DNA from: Brachyhypopomus gauderio
Lineage: Eukaryota > Chordata > Actinopteri > Gymnotiformes > Hypopomidae
Assembly (NCBI RefSeq): GCF_052324685.1
Contig: NC_135225.1
Span: forward strand, 15,000,685 to 15,064,684
Length of the DNA stretch: 64,000 nt
Direction: 5' to 3'
The notes beneath the pieces were generated by a model, which was not told the origin of the DNA, ran no database searches, and was given only the letters and a program-made list of their open reading frames with translations. Positions 1-14,700 of this stretch are shown here, in pieces (within the stretch, counting starts at the first letter, position 1; each line of letters starts with the position of its first letter). A program made the position numbers and the translations under genes.

Positions 1-7
1 CACAAAA

Positions 8-315
8 GACCACAAAAAAAGTTGTATTACATAAAGTGCATGTTGTACGACCTGCAACTCTTAAAAGGGTATTTATACTTTGCACAGATTTGTAGTGGTC
101 AGTTTTGGTCAAAGAATTCAAATAACTTTTAAATTGTTTAGAATGCACTTAATGTAATAGCCTCCAACTTGTTTTATGCTCTTATGATGGACCTCTTAAA
201 AGCTGTTGACATTTTTAGACAAAACTGACCACTAAATATTGGTGCAAGATATAAATATCCATTTATAGGTTGCTGTACATCATGAACTTTATGTAATACA
301 TTTTGTTTTGTGGTC
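8..315. repeat. palindromic MITE-like element
   Basis: The two ends are long imperfect inverted repeats. The left arm begins GACCACAAAA and continues with TGTATTACATAAAGTGCATG. The reverse complement of the right end reads GACCACAAAACAAAAT, then TGTATTACATAAAGTTCATG. A second inner pair (TAGTGGTCAGTTTTG near 90 and its complement near 220) extends the pairing. No coding capacity. The left boundary is close to the window edge, so the true start and the TSD are uncertain. Confidence 0.6.
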
Positions 316-653
316 TCATGATAAACTTATAAGTGCGCAGTGCTCTGTGGACTCTGCGACCGTTACTGTTTGTAAACGGTGCCTTTGATGTTGTCGCGGT
401 GAATTTAGTACATTCAAAATAACGACTAAAATATGTCTATTCCTGACGTAAACAAAGTTGTATTTGTATGTTTTGGTTGCCAGAAATAAGAAATTGCATA
501 TTTTGGCACTTTTGCTGATACTGCCTTATATTGAAGGCAAGTTTATTTATATAGTACCTTTCATACACACTGGTAATTCAGAGTGCTTTACACAAGAAAA
601 GAGAGAAGCTTATTACGACCCGAGGTCTATTACCTTGGGAAGGTGTTGCCCAT
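316..653. other. intergenic, nothing recognised
   Basis: Mixed-composition DNA between the MITE and the solo LTR. Only short unsupported reading frames; no splice pattern or repeat boundary was recognised. Confidence 0.5.
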
Positions 654-992
654 TGTCACGTTGAGGACCCCGGCCCCTCCCTTTTGGGCGTGTGTAAACG
701 TTGTCCACGTGCTTTGTCTGCGTCAGTGGATCTCCGTGGTTATGGTTGTTTCATGTGATAATCCGTCTCACCTGTGAATCATCTCACATGGGGCTAATGT
801 GGTTTGTCTATTTAATGTGCGTTCGCGCAGTGTCCTGTGCTCGTCGTTGTCTAATGGTTACACGTTCTGTGTTGAAGTACATGTTTCACGTTTTCTGTGC
901 GCTACACAGTGCTTTACTTGTTATAATAAACGTGACGTCTGCTACAAAGAAGGATTCAGTATCTCGTCCTTCGTCCCTCACCGAACGTCACA
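654..992 (+). mobile_element. solo LTR (TGTCACG family), TSD CCCAT
   Basis: A 339-bp segment begins TGTCACG and ends CGTCACA. It is flanked on both sides by the same 5 bases, CCCAT (649-653 and 993-997), the signature of integrase-mediated LTR insertion. It contains a plus-strand AATAAA (925-930) near the 3' end, as expected of an LTR. There is no internal region, so it is a solo LTR left by LTR-LTR recombination. Its middle (from about TGGTTATGGTTGT to TTTAATGTGCGTTCG) closely resembles the LTR at 61432-61760. Confidence 0.9.
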
Positions 993-1194
993 CCCATAAT
1001 GCATAAAAGTTAAAAAGATTTTTAAGGAAATCAAATAGAAATGAAAATCATTACAGTATAAAAATAAAAGATAAAATGATTAAAAGAAAAAAGAATTAAA
1101 GAAGATAATAATAAAAAAGCAACCTGGAAACAGAGAAAATAATTAAGAAAATAAGAATAAGTAAAAGATAAATAAAATAATTAAAATAGGCTAC
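993..1194. other. A-rich spacer
   Basis: Strongly A-rich DNA with AAAAGATTAAA-like runs and no coding signal. It may be the decayed 3' tail region of the minus-strand L2 that follows. Confidence 0.4.
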
Positions 1195-1851
1195 GTTTAC
1201 GGTACCTACACTAACCAAAAGCCAGTTCAAATAAATACGTTTTTACCTTGGGTTTAAAAACATCTAATGTTGGAGCTCTTCTAGTATCTTCAGACAGCTG
1301 GTTCCATTTAGAAACAGCATAATAGCTAAATGCTGCCTCTCCATGCTTAGTTCTTACCTTTGGCAGGACTAACTGATTAGTTCCTAGTGACCTAAGATTT
1401 CTGCCCAGCTCAGTAGCTCTGCAGTATGTCAGATAGATACACTGGTCCTACACCATTGAGTGATGTATAGACCAGTAATAACACCTTGAATTCTATCCTG
1501 TATTGTACTGGTAGCCACTTAAGAATGGGGGTGATGTGATCACTTCTTTTGTTCCTAGTGAAAACTCTAGCACCTGCATTTTGAATCAGCTTTGATTGTC
1601 TTTTTTGGGAGTCCTGTTAGGAGGCCATTAAAGTAATCAACGCTGCTAGAGACAAAAGCATGAATGAGTTTCTCAAGATCTGGTTTTGTCAAGATGTAAC
1701 GGTGCAGAATCATAAGGTTAGGATCCATGTACAGGTTATAGTATTTAATAGGACAAATCCAGAAAACGTGGTAAAAATAATCTCTGATCTTATTGCTATT
1801 CTTAAGATAATAAAATGCTGACTTAGTTACTCATTTCATGTTAAAACCAGG

Positions 1852-2847
<996 letters not shown>

Positions 2848-2882
<35 letters not shown>
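2848..2882. repeat. microsatellite (TG)n(TA)n
   Basis: Short TG tract followed by TA, the mirror image of the (TA)n(CA)n tract at 1855-1957 across the nested element. Confidence 0.9.
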
Positions 2883-4300
2883 GGAATTTTAACTTTACTT
2901 TAGCCTAAATTTCAGCACTTTTCAAACCTGAAATGCAATGCAACATTAAAATTCGTCCGGTAAATGTTCATTGACCCTGTTTTTGTGGGGTGTTTCTTTA
3001 TACCACCACATCCACATGCCGTTTCGGAGAACACTGCACAGAATGTGACGCGCCAAGTATAAACGCCTCCGCCGTTATCGCAAGGTGTGCGCTACGGTCA
3101 CTCGCGAAAGTATAATCCAGCCTTTAAACAGCAGCGTGACCGGGGCCGCAGTTCTCGGCAATGGCTCCTCCACGGGCTGAGTTTAACCACCAGCGGCCGG
3201 CAGCCCGGCGACCCACCGGGGAAATCCCCGGTAGTAATGTATGCCAGTACGCCTCTGGCTAAAACTGAGATCAGAATCTAATACACCTAGGTTACGAGTT
3301 AGCTCTTTAGAGTGTAGAGTTTTAGAGTCTAAGTAGGCAGCTAGCCTGTGCCTTTAATCGCTATTGCCAAATATAATTATTTTTTCTATTTTATCTTTGT
3401 TCAACTGTAGAAAGTTTTGACCCATCCAGTTAGTGATGTGTTCAATGCACTTTTACAGAGAGATACAGGGACTGTAACTGTCTGGTGAAAGTGCTCAGTA
3501 GATCCGAGTGTCGTCTGCGTAGCTATGGCCGAGAGTCAAGTATGCTCAGTCCAAATAAAAGCATGTATAAATTAAATAGGGGTGGCCCAAGAATCGAACC
3601 TAATCATTAGTTACCTCAATTAGAGTAGTTTCAGAACTGTGAGCAGGTCGAAAACCTGACTGAAATTTGTCTAGACAGCCACTTGCAGATAGAAAAACAG
3701 AGTTGCTTGAAGACTATTTTCTCAATAAATGGTAGATTTGAGATGGGCTTGTAATTACTTAGCACAATTACCTCCAAATATTTATTTTTTAACAGAGACT
3801 TCACCACTGCAGTTTTCAGTGCACTAGGAGACACAACCGATAGGAATGAAGTGTTTACTATCTGAAGTATGTAATCTGCTATTAAGTGAAACACATTCTT
3901 TAAGAAGGTAGTAGATAGAGGGTCAAGGCTGCATGTAGATGACCTAAGGTCCCTCACTGTCTCATTTAAGAGTTCATTATTAACAGCACTAAATTGTAGC
4001 ATTTCCATGATCAATTTACATGGTGATGGACAAATCAGCTTCATTTGTGGGTAGAGAGACTAATATCTAATATTATATTATGTTATTAAAGATAGAAGCA
4101 AACTCATTACATTGTTTGGTTGATATTAGTTCAGGGACCATTTGTGTGTGCACATTAGGTAACTTGTAAACCACTGAGAAGAGTAACATGCTATTGTTAA
4201 TGTTATTGTTGATAATGTTGGAGTAAAAGGTTTGTTCTACTTATGATTATATTGTAAGCATGCAGCATATCTTTAATTCTTGGCAGCCATATGCTTCCGT

Positions 4301-7059
4301 AGTGTAGGCACTCTGTCTCAGGGGTTTTGCTTCTTCTCCTCAGTCCTCAACTTGTGTGTTTTGACCAGAGACCAGTCTTTGGTTTTGACATGAATGTCGT
4401 AATGCTCGCGGCATTGACTCTTGCGTTGTCCGTCCTCCCCCTAAGACCCTGCCCATGCAGAATGAAAAACACTTTACCAGATTTACCGGGGGAGCGTGTC
4501 TGTCCTCTTCGTGCTGGCTTATTTAGGTCCTGTGCGTCGTTGTCTGTCTGATCTGTGAATGCAGTGTCCTCTTATCTGGCAGAAAGTTACTTCAAAAAAC
4601 AAAAACTACACAGAGATCATTGTTGGTTTTTTTCCCCCCCAAGTCAACAAAAGTAGGCCTAGTGCTGTTTCGGGAACTGAACTTAAAACATTTGCAAGTG
4701 TTAAATTTGATACTGCAATTTCCCAGGAAATGATGATAGGAAACTAGCCAGGCCGGCCTCACATAGCTCGAGCGAGTGTCCTCCAGATCAAACATCTAGA
4801 GGAAAGGAGTGCTGTGATCAGACCCACACCCAGCCACGCAGTTTAAGGTGGACAGACACAAAACAGCTAACAGGGGTGCCCACAAGTTTTCAGCTTGTGA
4901 GCTACTTATAAGATGACAAAGTCAGAAAGACCTACCTTTTCAAGATAGCTTGGATTGAGATTTGAACCTGGAGTGGGTGGCGAGTGTAAATTGTTGACAA
5001 CGGGCCTGTCATTCATCCACTACTTTTTAATGTCATGTATTCCTTCACGATCAACCAACACTTCCTGGTCGACACCCTGGTCTACACATATAAAACAAAG
5101 GAAAATTTACTTTCTCCTGTTGCTTCAGCTGTTTACTAGACAGAAGCTCAGATTCTTCCGTTCGTTTTAAAGAGCTGTTCAATAGAATCGAACAGATTCA
5201 TTCTTGATATGGCAACAGTCTTACCAAAAAAATTCTAAACGTAAACATTAGTTCTTAAATCACCACTCACTCCCTGTAACCCCTTCCTAGTAACTGTTAC
5301 AGAATTTATTTTCTTGAAATACATTTAATAATTTTCTTTCAAGAACTTGCACTGAAAACTGCTTTACATTTATAATTACTCAATCTATTGAGGAAATGTA
5401 GTTTAAATGTATTGGTCAATAAAATATGCTTGATTATATTCAGTAAATGCTTTAGTTCCTTGTTTAAGAAAGCACTTAAAAGTATTTTATGGATTTGCTA
5501 CAGGACTTGTTTTTCTGTGTTCGTTCAGGTTAATTCTTGAATAATACTGCCCTCTAGTGAGTGCTTCATGTTAGGCCAGACCATACGTCCTAGATGAGCT
5601 CACGCTTTAATTCATTGCTCGGGCGTGTGTGTTTGGTATAAAGGTGTGCGTCAGAGACCTTGGGACTCCTTCTCTCAGTCCTTTTCTGTGCACATGAAAG
5701 TTTTTGTGTTCCTTCTGATCAAATCTTTTTACAGAGGACTTGGGTGTAATTAATCTCCTCATATTCCACAACACATGAAGTTCCTACGACCTGAGTATGC
5801 AGGAATTACTTTACCAAAGACGCACGCTTGTTTAGGAAAAGACCCTGCACCCCAATAATAATTCAATAACATTTAATTATTCATTTCTTATTACATTCAA
5901 ACAGAGCTGCAGACAGAAGCAGCTTCAGTAATGCAGGTGTTCGTAACAAGCACAACGCTCCATCCCAGGTAGAAACCCGGCCTGCACATTCCACACCAGT
6001 ATTCCACACGCTCCAGTATTCACTCTGACCCCAATAACTGGAACCAGCACTCACTGTGATGTCATGAAGGCAAATGTCTGGGTACCCAAACTCAGCTTGT
6101 AAGTAAAAGTCCTTTTTAAGTCCAGGTTAGGCCATGTGCTGCTCACCTGGATCCAGGTTCTAGTGCCTAGTTCGTACTGCTTTATGAGGTCACTTTAATC
6201 AGGCACAGAAGGGCCAATCACGTTAGAGGAAGAGTGAAAGCACGACATGAGCTGGACTCTCAGCTTCTGCATCCCCCTTCTGGCAAATATTATACTGCAC
6301 TTACAGAAATGCAAAGAAAATGCAAACAAGCACACATTATAAAGAGAAGCAGTTTATAAATTGAAGAGAATCTTAAAAATAAAAAAAAATAAAAAAGTAC
6401 CATTTACTGTTCTTAAATAATTTTCAATTGGTTTACAGCTGATCTGACCCAACCCCTGAGTTCTGACGCGAGTAGGAATGTTTCCATAACATGACAATGT
6501 CAAACTGGTGCTTTAAATCACACCTTTGTATTACACACCAGGTGCACATTTCAGATAACCTAAGATTACATTTCAAAATGGGATATAGTAAAAAAAAAAA
6601 AAAAAAGGTTTTATTCCAATTTATGAGTATTTTACATTTAAGGAATGAAACAAAAGTTTGTAAATAAAGAAATACATTTCTTGGTATACCAGAAATGACA
6701 CCAAGACCCTGTTGGGAGACAGAAAAAAGCTATTTACTGATCATTTTCCAGTTACAAGGTGTTATACAATCACCCAAGGAAAATAAACAAACATCACTAA
6801 GCAGTGTGAGGCTCTCCAGTGTTTTATTAATCAGTATCATCTTCACACTTATTCTCTATAACTTGAGTATCATCAAGAAAAAATATTTAGAACAAAGAAG
6901 CCTTTAGAACGTTTCTTGCATAAAGTATAGTTAGACAACCAATAAATAACTAAATGTATAGATAACCAATAATATAACTTAAAAGTGCAACCAGGACACG
7001 TGACCCTGCTCACGTCATTATTAAAGAGATTAACAGACCAGGGGCCACGTGTGCTGGGG
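4301..7059. other. intergenic, no gene recognised
   Basis: No exon-like reading frame with a family match was seen. A poly-A run of about 18 at 6590-6606 could be an old retroposon tail. 5630-5760 has a TATAAA-containing stretch that looks like an LTR or promoter fragment but has no matching second end. Short frames here are not supported. Confidence 0.4.
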
Positions 7060-7640
7060 AGTGAGTTGGGGCTGCACAACAAGAAACTTGATCCTTCAGA
7101 TCTCAACAACTACCAGCCTATTTCTAAACTCCATTTCCATTTGAAGGCTCTAGAAAGAACTGTGCCCAGCCAACCGTTAAGTAACCTATTTGAACCTTTT
7201 CAATCTGGTTTTTCAACCTTTCCATAGCACCGAAACAGCTTTGGTAAAGGTTGTAAATAATTTCCTTGTAGGTTGGATGCTGGTTCTCTCAACATTCTTA
7301 CTTTTAGACTCAAATGCTGCCTTTGACACAATTGACCAACCCATCCTCCCATCACGGCTGTATGAAACGGCACCGTAGGCACTGGTCTGAACTGCACTTC
7401 ATCTTATACAGTAGATAGAAAACAGTTCATCACACTCTCTGGCTGCACCTTCTTCACCTCTGTGATCAAACAAGGTGTCCCACAAGGATCAGTCCTTAGT
7501 TCTCTCCATTATATATATTCTACCTCTTGGGCGTATGCTGCATCGATTTAACATCGTCTTCCACTGTTAAGCGGATGACACCCAAAATTTATCTTAGTAC
7601 CAGTTCTGTCAAGGGGACCTTACTTACTCCTTACCCATTA
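7060..7640 (+). mobile_element. L2-type LINE fragment, degenerate
   Basis: Plus-strand translation over shifting frames gives consecutive L2 reverse-transcriptase blocks: LDPSDLNNYQPISKLHF, then FEPFQSGFS, HSTETALVKVVN, AAFDTIDQPIL, GCTFFTSVIKQGVPQGSVL and finally ADDTQ near 7575. Block order matches the family. Frameshifts and missing spans show a pseudogene fragment. Its orientation is opposite to the L2 copy at 1195-4300. Confidence 0.85.
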
Positions 7641-9360
7641 CTCACTTAGAAAACTGTCCGAGATCCAAAACTAGATTAATGAAAACGCCAGTCTAGAGTT
7701 TGGGCCGGCTTACGTCGGTCAAGAGTTTGGGCCGGTTGAATGTTTAATTTATTCTAATTCCTCCTCCATGGAAAAAGTGGGCTGGATTTGGGCATGAAAC
7801 TCCCAGGCTGAAAAAGGAACCCCATCTGGCCTTGGCACACAGCACACTCTCAACAGGAAATCACAGCCCGCTGAGGGACTAAAGGGAGTGAAAGACAGAG
7901 CACCATGAATCACACATGCACACTTTAGTGTAGCCAATTTTACCTTTTAGTAAAGATCACGGAAACCACCCAGATAGGAACATGAAGCCAAGGCTCCAGT
8001 GCAGAGAAGCAAGCATGCTGCCCATGATACAAGTTACATCTTTAAGCACTAAAGCAAATATCAAGAGAAGAGTCTTGAATTAAAATACAGCCCAACACCT
8101 TCATAAATCGAATACTTTGCCCAACACACCAAGATCAGTCTTAACATGAGTAAAGACAATAATTGTTCAGTGCATCTACCAGTGGAAAAACCAGTCAATC
8201 AAGGTCACTGAACGTGTGTGGGGTCAGGGGTACTACAGGGATTGTAGCCTGATTGGGTATATTTACTATACATTCACTGCATAGGATAGTGAATGTTGAC
8301 ATACTATCCCAGAGCTCCCAGAATGAGCTGAAACATGCCAGAGCTGAACATACTTAAACAACTTGGACAGGAGTTGCAGGGTTTGGGGCTCCACTGTAAA
8401 ACACTCGGTCAAACGCTGCTGGAATGAACATGAACATCTAACAGATGCTCCCCACTGCATCGTTTACAGAGCAGGAGGTTTGGGAGAGGAGCACGAACAC
8501 CAATTAGAAACTAAGGAACACTTGGTTCTGATTAGTCAATCAAGACATTCTGGAATGCTGCTCCTAAAGGTCAGATGGCTGGGGTATGACATCATGTCAC
8601 TTTAATTGGTCTTAATCCTGTTAAGGATAGTATTAGATTAATTACATAGTAGGGACAGTATTAGACTCTAAATTAAGATGGTTCTAAGAAATTTCCCAAG
8701 CTCATTTCGATTCCCATGAAAGACTGATGAGATTACTGATGATGCAGATTAAAAACTGCATTGAAATGCTAAAACTATGTAATCGATTTTAACTTCCAAA
8801 CATTTACACCGTTAATGTCACAACTTGCAATTCATCAAATGACTTATATTCTACTTACCTTTATAGTTGCCATGTAGTCTTCTAGTCCTGAGGAAGGTCC
8901 TCAGATCTCACCATCTGGGCAATAATGATAAACAGAGCAGTGTCAATAAATCTGAGACAACAGTGACAGGTAACATCTAATGTAAATTGTTATGCAACTC
9001 ATGCTTTTTAAAGTTAATTTATATTAAAACTAGTTTTAAAAAACTAATAAAACTATTTTAAGTATATATAGCAGTTTAGGCTAAGAACTACTGTTTTTAA
9101 AATAGTTTTTGGAGCAAGAGTTGCACACTACATTTACATACAAGTTCTAGGGAATGTGGTTTTCAAAAACCACTTTTAATGCCATGTATTCATCGTCGGA
9201 CTACATCTAGATTTTGGAGGCGTAGACACCTGTTCCTTCTACGTTTGGGTTTTTCTTTTCTTTTTTTCCCTTTTTAAAAACAGAAATAGAACAGTTCTGC
9301 TGAGAGAGAGATTTGGGACAGGTTTTACCTTAATGAAGCGTTTCCTAGACTTCCACAATT
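7641..9360. other. intergenic, no gene recognised
   Basis: No supported coding or repeat unit, apart from short internal similarities (GAGTTTGGGCCGG twice at about 7697 and 7723). Confidence 0.4.
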
Positions 9361-10997
9361 TTGTTCTTTATTATGTCAGCCAACGAAAGCCAAGTAAACG
9401 TGCAAGTTCGCAATCTTCTCATTCACACTGCACGGGCGTTTATCGGAGTGCAGCGTCGGGAACGAAACAGAAAACTGTTTTTTTTACATTTTGATGTACA
9501 GGCTCAAGGAGCAAACACTAGGGTTCCGTCAGGAGCCTCGTTGAGACTCGCCGTGACCTCTGATTATACATTACCTTCCTTTAAACACGCAGCTATTTTA
9601 GAAGCCACTTGGCAGGTCTCACCTCAAGATCCTTTTCAATAAAAGAAAAAGATGGGAGTGAACAATGTGTGTTTACAACATCAGAAGGTACTGGGGACAC
9701 AGCCATTCAGGCCCCTTTGAAACAGTAAATCGATCTGTTGTATTGTGTATAAATCATTGAACAGAAGCATAGGCAGATACATTTGTAGAGGAAAAAATGG
9801 AATTTACCAAGATGCTAATAAATGTGAAAGCAGGATGGATCACTGCATTTTTTGTGCTTTGAAGATCGTTTTTTATAACAATATATAACTGGGTACATAG
9901 ACTTTAAATTGGAACAAGCAATTTTCAGACATTTAATTTGCAGCTAACGCCACAGGATTCTAATTAGCAACAGTTTATACACAATATTTTTGCATGAATG
10001 CAACGTGGTGCATGAAAAAAACATTTTTGTTAAAGCACATTATTGTTTCAGCATGCAAGATAATTATTTTTTGCTAATAACAGTTTTGCAAAACTTTCAT
10101 GATTTAGTGAATGTCATTAATGTATTGACTCCTATAAGAAAAGCAAAGTACCAGGTTGCATTAGCTGGAAAAGAGAACTACGCTTTATTGACACACTACA
10201 GAAAAACATATTTAGTTCCCTATTTAGGCAACGAACACAAGTATGCTTATATTTTGTGAAACGCAAAATTATAAACAAAAGTAGAGATTTCTTCAGTATA
10301 GGTGACGTATATACAATTTTACGCTGGCCAATTTTTTCTCTTTTCAGGAAGTAATCTTAACACTATGAAAAGGTTAGACTTCCTTTACACAAGACAAACC
10401 AGAATACTGTGCCTGCAATGGAAATCATGTTTGTTTCTGAGCTCAGACGTTTCAGAGATCAAACTCTGCACCTGTTAAATGGCTAAATACTGCCATTCTA
10501 GATTTTCTTTACCGCATATTAGATGTTTTTTACAGCGTTGGTTTGTACAACTGTCTAAACTTTTAAAGACGTTTCCATTCTTTCATTTTGAAGCCTTTGG
10601 TTGTTAAGGCCATTTAAGAGTTGATATTATGACAAAACTGCCTCTGAAGGTGTATACTCCCAGCATGCAGTGTGTATTCGTAAGATCTGATGAGGAGACA
10701 ACATAGCATTCAGGCCTCCGTCTCCTAACTGAAAATGATTAGCAAAATGAAACAGTAAAGAGGAAGAAAAACGACTCAACAGAAGCCAAGAGCAGCGAAT
10801 CCCTTGCTGTATCTACAAAAGCTGTGTGCCTTCTAATAACAAATGTCTTTAAACATTAAAAAGCAGTCAGTGGCAAATATAAAAGAAAAATTACTCCAAA
10901 AACTCTAAATGAAAAAGAAATCTAAAATTACTTTTGAGTTGTTAAAAGGAGTTACAATGGGAGGCGGTTGCCAGGCAACCCAAGTGATTGACAGGTC
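9361..10997 (-). other. probable khdrbs1 3' UTR
   Basis: Lies immediately downstream of the khdrbs1 stop codon on the minus strand, AT-rich, with no gene. Minus-strand AATAAA signals are at 10184-10189 and 9367-9372; the latter would give a 3' UTR of about 1.6 kb. The extent is inferred, not shown by transcript data. Confidence 0.5.
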
Positions 10998-11700
10998 TCA
11001 GTATCTTCCGTAGGGATGCTCCCGATAGGAGCCCTTGGTCTGGCGAGCAGACGGCGCTTTTCCCCCACTGTTTCCCCAGTTAGCACCATCCCAGTCATCC
11101 TCCGCTGCAGAGAGAACAGGGAGACCGTATGTGAGCAATGGACTGAGGGACACACACACTGAACGGCGGAGGGCACATGAGGTGCGTGGTGAGGAAAAGT
11201 AGTCCCCAAAGAACATGTCACGTTACCCATTTAGCACCATTTTATCATGATACAAAATTTTAGAACTCACCTGCACAGATTTAGTTAGAAAGCAGGTAAA
11301 TGGCCCACGCTCATAGCATGGAGCTCAACGTTTGTTTTTGTGAACAATTCTGACTTACTGCGTCTCTAACAACGTGCATTTCACCTAAGATTCAGCAAGT
11401 CTTGCACCAGTAGGTGCAAATGCCGTGTGTGATGGGAGTTGATGACTCACCGTAAGACTCGTACGTTTGCTGAGCTTCTCCGTGTCCATAATCATAGTAC
11501 TCTGTGTCTCTGTTTAAAGGGAGAAAAGGAGAAAAAAAAAAAAAAAAAACACCAAACACAGAACAAGGTTGTAGACACTCATATAGGGTCAGTCTCAAAT
11601 CCAATAACCCAAAGGTCTATGAGGAGTGGTGACCTGTCATAGGACAGCACTGCAGGAGGAGGCTTAGACATCCCTGCTCTAATGAATGTGCTGTCTCTCG

Positions 11701-11731
<31 letters not shown>

Positions 11732-14700
11732 GGCCCCTTACCCCTGTGGCGTGGACTGGCTGTAGTAGTTGTCATAGCCTTCGTATGTAGGCTCCGCATA
11801 CGTTTCCTCATAGTGCTGAGGGGAAAGGAGTGGTTTTAATGGTGAGGTTTAAACACACTATAGCGCAGGAGCTGAGCACTGCAGGAACTCACGTATTCCT
11901 CATATGTTTCGGCTGCCTGTGTGTGCTGGTGTTGGTGCTGGTGGGGCAGGGCTGGGGCCGGGGGCATCCTCTGGGGGGCGGCGGGTGGCCTGGCTCTTGC
12001 AGACGCTCCTCCCCGGCTGGAGGCGGTGGGAACGGGACCACCACGGCCTACGGGAGCTCCTCTGGCCACGGCACCGCGGCCCGGGCCGCCACGGGGAGCA
12101 GCTCCGCGGTTAGCAGTGCCGCGGGGGGGCATGCCTCGGCCTCTGTGGAACACACACACACCCTCAGTCCCCAGAGCTATTATCATGCTCTTCTCCTGGC
12201 CAAACAGGTGGAAATCAACTGACCTGGCACCACCCATGGGTGGAGGCAGGGCCCCACGCCCCCTCACAGGAACCCCTCTGCCACGGCCGGACATGTCCTG
12301 GGAGCCATTCAGATAGCCAGCGTCCATGAACTGCTCCTGGTGCATCTCCTCCACGTTGTCCACCTGAAACCGCACAGAGATGGAAGCTCGCACCACCCCC
12401 ACACGCCATGCTTGCCACTAAAGAAAACCTGGCCTGCGCGTTCGTGCCGACAGCCGTCGGTCCCAGGTCGCCGGGATACCCAGAGCACGTGCATGACGTA
12501 CCGGCACGAGGAACTTCTTGACCTCCTCCATGGCATGAGCCATACGCAGATAGCAATCAGGTATGGGAGCAAACACCTCGATGTAGACGTGCAGCTCCAT
12601 GGCCAGATGGGCGTATTTAGACTCGCCCCCCTTCCTCAGCTCCTCCTCCTGAACACACATCAGCACACAGACACGCCTTCAGCTGGGACACTACAACATC
12701 AAAGCAACTCTCCACCCAAAAACCTGGGTTTGGCCTCCCAAACGAGGCTCTGTGTACAATGAAAGTTCAAGCATTTCACAGAGTAAAAGCAAACGGTCAC
12801 AAAGCTGCAGCCATATCAGTTCAAGCTGTGGACTTCCTCCCACCACACACTCCCACTCGCTGTGTGTAGCTCTGTATTCACCGTATTTCGCCACGCCAAC
12901 TTTCAAGTGTGTGTTTCTTCCGCCTTTGTGTTAGAACTTCCGGTCAGCTATTTTTGCATTAGTGTACACTACTACATTTTAATGATTTTTTTTCATAAAA
13001 TAGGCATTCTTGTCTATTTACTTCTTTACTTAATTACTTAAAATTACAAAATGAATGCAAGGAAAAGATGTGGCCACTGATAAAATAGTTACTTATCTGA
13101 TAGCCTCACAAGCACCCAACGCGTTTGCTTCATCGGAGCTTCATAACCGAGCCATTTCTCGGGATAAGGATGATCTGGTGTTGGTTTCCCCTCCACAAAA
13201 TGATAAGAGCAGACGTATGGACGTTTGGGTGGATGTTTTAAATTTAGCGCCTTCGGCCTTAGACGCAGGTCCTCTTCTTTGGAAGGCGGTGGATATAAGT
13301 TATAAGGTGCCCCACAACACTCAGATCTTTTCGAGCTGTGTTCGTAACACTGTTGGTCAAGCACTGCTACATCTTCGTGCTGCGCGGTTTGTTTACAAGC
13401 CCAGCGAGCCGCTAATACTTTTAAAACCTGCGTAATGGAAAACTGGAGACTAGCGGTATGAAGTATCTGTGATATTGTAATTGTGATTTGAGTCTCGTTG
13501 GTGAGACGCGGTTATTCTGTCACACGTTTATAATAAACCACATACGAGGTGCAGCAAAGGCACCGCACACGACTGAGGGAGGTTTAAAAACTACTGACAC
13601 TGTCTGTTATTTTCTTCCTAAAAGTGAGCGCAGGTCAGTGGTGTTGTAACGAGTGTTGATAACGGAGTTTATCCACTTTTTACCTAGAAAACAGGTGTGT
13701 ACATAACAGAGCTCGTAGTGTGCTCCAAACGTGACAGTCCTGAAGCATATCACGACTTGTGTTTATATCGAAGTTTGTGCTTGTTTTTTTTACTTAATAC
13801 TTAGTGTCCACTTAGTGTCCATTAGTGTCCCCCCCCCCCCCCCCCCCCCCGCTAATAATTTACACTCGCCATCCCCCCTCTTGTGGCTCTTGGTCTCTGA
13901 CGGGTTGGCCACCTCTGCTCTGACTGAACATATTATGCTAGTCATTTTGTGTTTTTGTCGTTTTGCTTGTAATCAGTACCGGAAGTTCCAACACAAAGTC
14001 AACCAAGATGGCCCTGCCCAGCGTTGTCATGGAAAATAGCGTGAATACTGCAGTGCCCTCAAAGAACAGCTGACATTCAAGCTCACACTGCTGGATACTG
14101 AACAGTTCTGTTCAGAACTTCGCAATGGCAGTTGCATTGTGCTGGCTGTCCTAGACAGGAAAAGAGGAAGTGGCTGGTGTATAAAGACCTTGGTCTTGTC
14201 CCTCATGGAGCCCTTTCCCAGGACGGAGATCTTGGCTCCCGTTTCCTCCTGCAGACGCTTTATGGTGCTGCCCTGAGGACCCAGAATCTTCCCCACAAAG
14301 TTGAACTGCAACAGAAGCAGCACAAGTCACACATCAGCTGGGCAGTCAGCACACACAGCTCCGCCCGCAAGGGGTACAAATGACCGCAAAATTGACAAAA
14401 TTGAACTTGCTGTGAACACAGATTGGGAATGCACACAGATGGAAAAAGCTAAAGACTTGGTGAACTGTGACCCCGTGTCCTTCACAAAGGCAGAGTGCAG
14501 CGCCATTTTGAGGGTATTGTTTAATGCCACTCAACCAAGGGTACCATTTAACAATTACCCAGAGGGTAGTCCAAGGGTACTATTTAACTGCCCCAAGGGT
14601 ATGTCCCCCACAGGTGCCTGGAGAGCACCACTCACCCGAGGGTACTGCTTCACGGGAATAAGCACGCGCTCCTTCACCCGCACGTTCTTGGTGGTGAACA

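Noticed and set aside
5555..6300. Possible LTR or promoter with TATAAA at 5637
   Set aside because: No paired terminus or TSD and no downstream frame could be found.
11836..12402. 188-aa minus-strand frame as one exon of khdrbs1
   Set aside because: It reads through an intron; splitting at GTCAGT and CACAG gives two exons whose phases fit the rest of the gene.
11830..12402. GC-rich plus-strand frames of 69-140 aa opposite the khdrbs1 exons
   Set aside because: Shadows of the RG/P-rich coding strand with no independent motif or splice signals.
13055..13435. 126-aa plus-strand frame in khdrbs1 intron 3
   Set aside because: It lies opposite the THAP-like remnant, which has recognisable motifs; the plus frame has none.
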